The notes under the pieces: model-generated
What the model saw: only the letters and a program-made list of their open reading frames with translations
What the model was told of the DNA's origin: nothing
Database searches by the model: none
Assembly (NCBI RefSeq): GCF_038784515.1
Contig: NZ_CP152376.1
Coordinates: 5,270,001 to 5,334,000, forward strand
Direction of reading: 5' to 3'
Length of the DNA: 64,000 nucleotides
Origin: Rhodoferax sp. GW822-FHT02A01
GTDB lineage: Bacteria; Pseudomonadota; Gammaproteobacteria; Burkholderiales; Burkholderiaceae_C
Position numbers and translations under genes: made by a program
In this document: piece by piece, positions 60,627-64,000 of the stretch
Layout of the letters: each line of letters begins with the position of its first letter
Numbering within the stretch: position 1 is the stretch's first letter

Positions 60627-61679
60627 ATGAGTTCAACCGGCAACCATGCCTCCACCTTCTCCGTCACCGTACAGCCCAGTGGCAGGACCTTCACGGCAAG
60701 CAGCAACGAAACCGTCTTGTCCGCTGGCATCAGCCAGGGCATAGGTCTGCCCTATGGCTGCAAGGACGGCGCCTGCGGCAGCTGCAAATGCAAGATGCTC
60801 TCGGGTTCGGTGGTGCATGGCACCCATCAGGAAAAGGCCCTGAGCGCGGACGAAGCCGCCGCTGGATTCATCCTGACCTGCTGCGCGCAACCGCAATCCG
60901 ATTTGGTGCTGGAGTCGCGCCAGGTGACTGAGGAAGGTGCCTTACCCATCAAGAAGATGCCCACGCGCGTGAGCAGCATGCAAAAGGTTTCTTCCGATGT
61001 GATCGTCATGAAGCTGCAACTGCCGGCCAACGACAACTTCCTGTACCGCGCGGGCCAGTACATCGAATTCATGTTGCGCGACGGATCGCGCCGCAGCTAC
61101 TCCATGGCCAGTGCACCTGCTGAAGGTGCACCTATGGAGCTACACATCCGCCACATGCCCGGAGGCAAGTTCACCGATCTGGTATTCGGCTCCATGAAGG
61201 AGAAAGACATTCTGCGCATCGAAGGACCATTTGGTTCATTCTTCCTGCGTGAGGATTCCGAGTCGCCCATCATCCTGCTCGCGTCGGGTACCGGGTTTGC
61301 GCCCATCAAGGCCCTGCTGGAACACATGCAGCACAAGGACATAAACCGCCCCGCCACGCTGTATTGGGGTGGTCGCAGGCCTGCGGACCTGTACATGGAT
61401 GCCTGGGTCAAGGAGTTTGCCTTGGCACACCCGTGGCTCACTTACGTTCCAGTGGTGTCCGATGCGCTGCCCGAAGACGGCTGGACAGGCCGCACAGGAT
61501 TCGTACACCGCGCCGTGCTGCAAGACTATGCCGACCTGTCAGCGCACCAGGTCTATGCCTGTGGTGCACCGATCGTGGTGGACTCTGCACGCAAGGACTT
61601 CTGCTCACAGGCCGGTCTGCCGGAAGATAACTTCTTCGCCGATGCCTTTACTTCGGAAGCTGACAAGGCGCATGTCTGA
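60627..61679 (+). CDS. ferredoxin-dependent NAD(P)H reductase, CDP-6-deoxy-delta-3,4-glucoseen reductase-like, 350 aa
   Basis: An N-terminal plant-type 2Fe-2S domain has the ligands in YGCKDGACGSCKC and the last cysteine in LTCCAQPQ. FAD-binding RAGQYIEFMLRDGSRRSYSMA and NAD-binding LLASGTGFAPIKALLEHM follow. The order matches the AscD-type reductases often annotated as CDP-6-deoxy-delta-3,4-glucoseen reductase in betaproteobacteria, where no ascarylose pathway is present, so the true electron acceptor is unknown. Confidence 0.88.
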   Translation: MSSTGNHASTFSVTVQPSGRTFTASSNETVLSAGISQGIGLPYGCKDGACGSCKCKMLSGSVVHGTHQEKALSADEAAAGFILTCCAQPQSDLVLESRQVTEEGALPIKKMPTRVSSMQKVSSDVIVMKLQLPANDNFLYRAGQYIEFMLRDGSRRSYSMASAPAEGAPMELHIRHMPGGKFTDLVFGSMKEKDILRIEGPFGSFFLREDSESPIILLASGTGFAPIKALLEHMQHKDINRPATLYWGGRRPADLYMDAWVKEFALAHPWLTYVPVVSDALPEDGWTGRTGFVHRAVLQDYADLSAHQVYACGAPIVVDSARKDFCSQAGLPEDNFFADAFTSEADKAHV

Positions 61680-61686
61680 CCAGCAA

Positions 61687-62538
61687 CTATTGCTGTACTA
61701 ACTTCCACTCGCTGAACACCACCGCAAAGACCACAACGGCAGCCCCCAGGGCTGCCCGCAGGCTCAAGCCTTCCGACAGCCAAACCCAAGCGAACATCGC
61801 CGCAAAGACCGGCTCCATGGCGTAGATGAGTGCGGCCTTGTCCGCCCGCACATGGCGCTGGGCGCGTGCCTGCAGGAACAGCATGCCTGCGGTGGCCACC
61901 ACGCCCAGATAAGCCAGCCCCCAGAGGATTTCGACATTCAGCCGACTGCCTAGAGTCCGCAGCGTATCCGTGTTCTTTGCATCCAGCACCATCCAGGCAC
62001 ACCCCAGCACCGCCATCCAGACAATTTGCGTGGCCGCCAGCATGCGCGCTTCATGCCGTCCGGCACGTGCAGACAGCACAATCACATAAATGGCGTATCC
62101 GGCTGCGCCAGCAACAGTGGCTGCATCGGCAGCCCAGTCAGCGCCACCGTCCCAGGACATCAGGCCGATGCCCGAACAAGCGAGGACTGCGGCCAGCACG
62201 ACGCGCCAGGACAGTGCATTGCCAATCACCACCCCGAACAGCGGAACCATCAGCACATTCAGGCTGGTGAGGAAGGCGCTGCGATTGCTCGAAATGAACT
62301 GCAGACCATAGGCCTGCGCCACGTAGGAAAACAGTACCAAGGCCCCCAGTAACGCACCATCGCGCCACGCTTTGCGCGGCGCGCGCACCGCCCAGGGCAA
62401 CATGCAGACTGCCGCCAACAGAAAACGCAAAGCCGAGGTTTCAATACCGCTGAGCTGGGCCGTGGCAATCTTCAAGACGGGGAAGGTGGCACCCCATACC
62501 AGGGTGACGAACAACAGGGAAATGACGTGGACATTCAT
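61687..62538 (-). CDS. EamA-family (DMT) transporter, 283 aa
   Basis: Ten hydrophobic helices arranged as two EamA repeats are evident; the first contains SLLFVTLVWGATFPVLKIA and each repeat ends in a PLFG or PVFA-like turn. This fits small-molecule exporters of the drug/metabolite superfamily, substrate unknown. ATG at 62538 is chosen; the ten upstream codons from 62568 are atypical. Confidence 0.88.
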   Translation of the reverse strand: MNVHVISLLFVTLVWGATFPVLKIATAQLSGIETSALRFLLAAVCMLPWAVRAPRKAWRDGALLGALVLFSYVAQAYGLQFISSNRSAFLTSLNVLMVPLFGVVIGNALSWRVVLAAVLACSGIGLMSWDGGADWAADAATVAGAAGYAIYVIVLSARAGRHEARMLAATQIVWMAVLGCAWMVLDAKNTDTLRTLGSRLNVEILWGLAYLGVVATAGMLFLQARAQRHVRADKAALIYAMEPVFAAMFAWVWLSEGLSLRAALGAAVVVFAVVFSEWKLVQQ

Positions 62539-62611
62539 GGGGGGAAACCAAAAACACGAAAGCCACACGGGGAAGTGCCCGTGTGGCTTCGCGCAGAAGA
62601 AGACGTAGTGC

Positions 62612-63331
62612 TTATTCGCCCAGATAGGCTGCGCGCACCTTGGGGTCGTTCAGCATCTGCTTGGCGTCACCGCCCATGGTGACGATGCCGGACTCCATCA
62701 CATAACCGCGATTGGCAAGCGCCAGTGCGCGGCTGGCGTTTTGCTCCACCAGCAGAATGGTTACGCCTTGTGCATACACGTCACGCACCACTTCGAAGAT
62801 CTTGTCGACCATGATGGGCGACAGACCCATGGAAGGCTCGTCCAGCAGCAGCACCTTGGGGCGGCTCATGAGCGCACGGCCCATCGCCAGCATCTGTTGC
62901 TCACCGCCCGACATGGTGCCTGCCAATTGGTCCTTGCGCTCCTTCAGACGCGGGAAGATGGCGAACATCTTCTCCATGTCGGTCGCAATATCGGCCTTGT
63001 CGCTGCGGATGTAGGCACCCATCTGCAGGTTTTCGATGATGGTCATGCGGGTGAACACGCCACGGCCTTCCGGCACCATGGCCAGGCCTTGCTTGACCAA
63101 GTCCCAAGGGCCTTGACCCTTGATGCTGCGGCCCAGGTATTCGATGTCACCAGCATTGATGGGAAGGGTGCCAGTAATGGCCTTCATGGTGGTGGTCTTG
63201 CCAGCACCGTTGGAGCCGATCAGGGACACCAGCTCGCCTTCATGCACTTCGAAGTCCACACCCTTGACTGCCTGAATGCCACCGTATGCGACCTTGAGGC
63301 CGGTCACTTTGAGTAAAGTCTGTTTTGTCAT
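62612..63331 (-). CDS. livF: branched-chain amino acid ABC transporter ATP-binding protein LivF, 239 aa
   Basis: ABC ATPase with Walker A GSNGAGKTT, signature MSGGEQQMLAMGRALM and Walker B VLLLDEPSMGLSP. The LivF-like DVYAQGVTILLVEQNASRALALANRG tail distinguishes it from LivG. It lies 11 bases after livG, as in the liv operons of other proteobacteria. Length of 239 is normal. Confidence 0.94.
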   Translation of the reverse strand: MTKQTLLKVTGLKVAYGGIQAVKGVDFEVHEGELVSLIGSNGAGKTTTMKAITGTLPINAGDIEYLGRSIKGQGPWDLVKQGLAMVPEGRGVFTRMTIIENLQMGAYIRSDKADIATDMEKMFAIFPRLKERKDQLAGTMSGGEQQMLAMGRALMSRPKVLLLDEPSMGLSPIMVDKIFEVVRDVYAQGVTILLVEQNASRALALANRGYVMESGIVTMGGDAKQMLNDPKVRAAYLGE

Positions 63332-63342
63332 GTGTCTAGTCC

Positions 63343-64000
63343 TCAGTGCCCGCTGGTGCCCAGGTAGGCCTCAATCACTTTTTCGTTCTTCTGTACATCA
63401 GCCGGTGTGCCTTCGGCAATCTGCTTGCCGTAGTCCAGCACCGTGACACGGTCACACAGTCCCATCACCAGCTTCACATCGTGCTCGATCAGCAGGATGG
63501 TGCGGTTGTCCTTGCGGATCTGGTCAATCAGCTCGCGCAGCATGACCTTTTCGGTAGCGTTCATGCCGGCTGCGGGCTCGTCCAGCGCAATCAGTTGCGG
63601 ATCGGTTGCCAGCGCACGGGCAATCTCCAGACGACGCTGGTCACCATAGCTCAGGGTGCGTGCCTTGTAGTCGGTGAACTTACCAATGCCCACGTAGTTC
63701 AGCAACTCCTGGGCACGGGCGGCAATCTCGGCCTCCTCCTTCTTGAAGCTGGGGGTGCGCAGCACCGCGCCAAACAGGCCGGAATGGGTACGGATGTGGC
63801 GACCTACCATCACATTTTCCAGGGCGGTCATTTCAGAGAACAAGCGGATGTTCTGGAAGGTGCGTGCAATGCCGGCCTTGGCCACCAGGTGCACTGCGGT
63901 GGGTTGGTAGGGCTTGCCTGCCAACTCGAAACTGCCGCTGTCGGGCGTGTAGAGCCCAGTCAGCACGTTGAAGAAAGTGGTCTTGCCGGCGCCATTGGGG
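63343..64000 (-). CDS. livG: branched-chain amino acid ABC transporter ATP-binding protein LivG, partial
   Basis: The C-terminal part is in the window; the start lies beyond base 64,000. The Walker A region begins at the very edge (NGAGKTTFFNVLTGLY, read on the minus strand). TLSYGDQRRLEIARALATDP is the signature and IALDEPAAGMNATEK the Walker B region. The MKLVMGLCDRVTVLDYGKQIAEG tail is typical of LivG. It precedes livF by 11 bases. Confidence 0.93.
   Translation of the reverse strand, partial: PNGAGKTTFFNVLTGLYTPDSGSFELAGKPYQPTAVHLVAKAGIARTFQNIRLFSEMTALENVMVGRHIRTHSGLFGAVLRTPSFKKEEAEIAARAQELLNYVGIGKFTDYKARTLSYGDQRRLEIARALATDPQLIALDEPAAGMNATEKVMLRELIDQIRKDNRTILLIEHDVKLVMGLCDRVTVLDYGKQIAEGTPADVQKNEKVIEAYLGTSGH

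Overview
The window looks like chromosome of a GC-rich betaproteobacterium of the Comamonadaceae type (Rhodoferax/Polaromonas-like). The support is the gene order folC - SPOR protein - cvpA - purF - metZ - gltX, the block prfB - HAD - pepN - fbp - tRNA-Thr, and a DUF3563-like mini-gene. The assignment rests on recognised proteins and gene order, not on a database search.

Bases 1 to about 21,100 are accessory DNA. (i) 1-5,723 carry genes seen in integrative/conjugative elements: a missed 34-aa membrane peptide, a zinc-ribbon/glycine-zipper protein, DUF932, a YqaJ exonuclease, a cysteine-rich protein resembling recombination directionality factors, a C39-peptidase-like protein, an XRE regulator and a membrane protein. 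(ii) 6,201-9,587 hold a two-gene unit with its own promoter: a secreted subtilisin-like protease with a LysM-like domain, and a secreted coiled-coil protein. An FRG-domain gene follows. (iii) 10,816-14,220 (minus) hold a membrane protein, a DUF900-type hydrolase and a membrane-anchored Nudix-like protein. (iv) 14,406-14,910 is an internally deleted IS66-like unit with both ends still visible. (v) 15,006-19,401 (minus) is a satellite-like module: AlpA regulator, DUF3987 P-loop protein, Gp2/YfjJ HUH protein and membrane protein, with iteron-like repeats before the HUH gene. (vi) A PIN-like gene and a bidirectional terminator border the tRNA cluster. No integrase is visible; the left end of the island lies outside the window. 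Base composition is visibly more AT-rich than the core, most strongly at 9.6-12.1 kb.

From 21,142 rightwards the DNA is core-like. The minus-strand run folC-SPOR-cvpA-purF-metZ-gltX leads into tRNA-Ala, tRNA-Glu and tRNA-Asp. The plus strand then has a Spx/ArsC-like protein, ppnP and argG with a strong terminator. A short accessory scar follows: a MazG-like gene plus an S24 peptidase fused to the tail of a DUF2075 helicase. Next come murB, yajQ, a retropepsin-like protease, a degenerate HD-GYP protein, plsY, ybaK, an aldo/keto reductase, a chemoreceptor, an acyl-CoA synthetase and a divergent hydrolase. prfB has its programmed frameshift. After tRNA-Thr come small Comamonadaceae-type genes, an RND efflux operon divergent from its TetR regulator with an AcrR-like operator, a SulP transporter, a PAP2 phosphatase, a ferredoxin reductase, an EamA transporter, and livF/livG, the latter cut by the window end.

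The best candidates for undescribed biology are the secreted subtilase/coiled-coil pair, the Nudix-like/hydrolase/membrane trio, and the AlpA-DUF3987-Gp2 module with its iterons.
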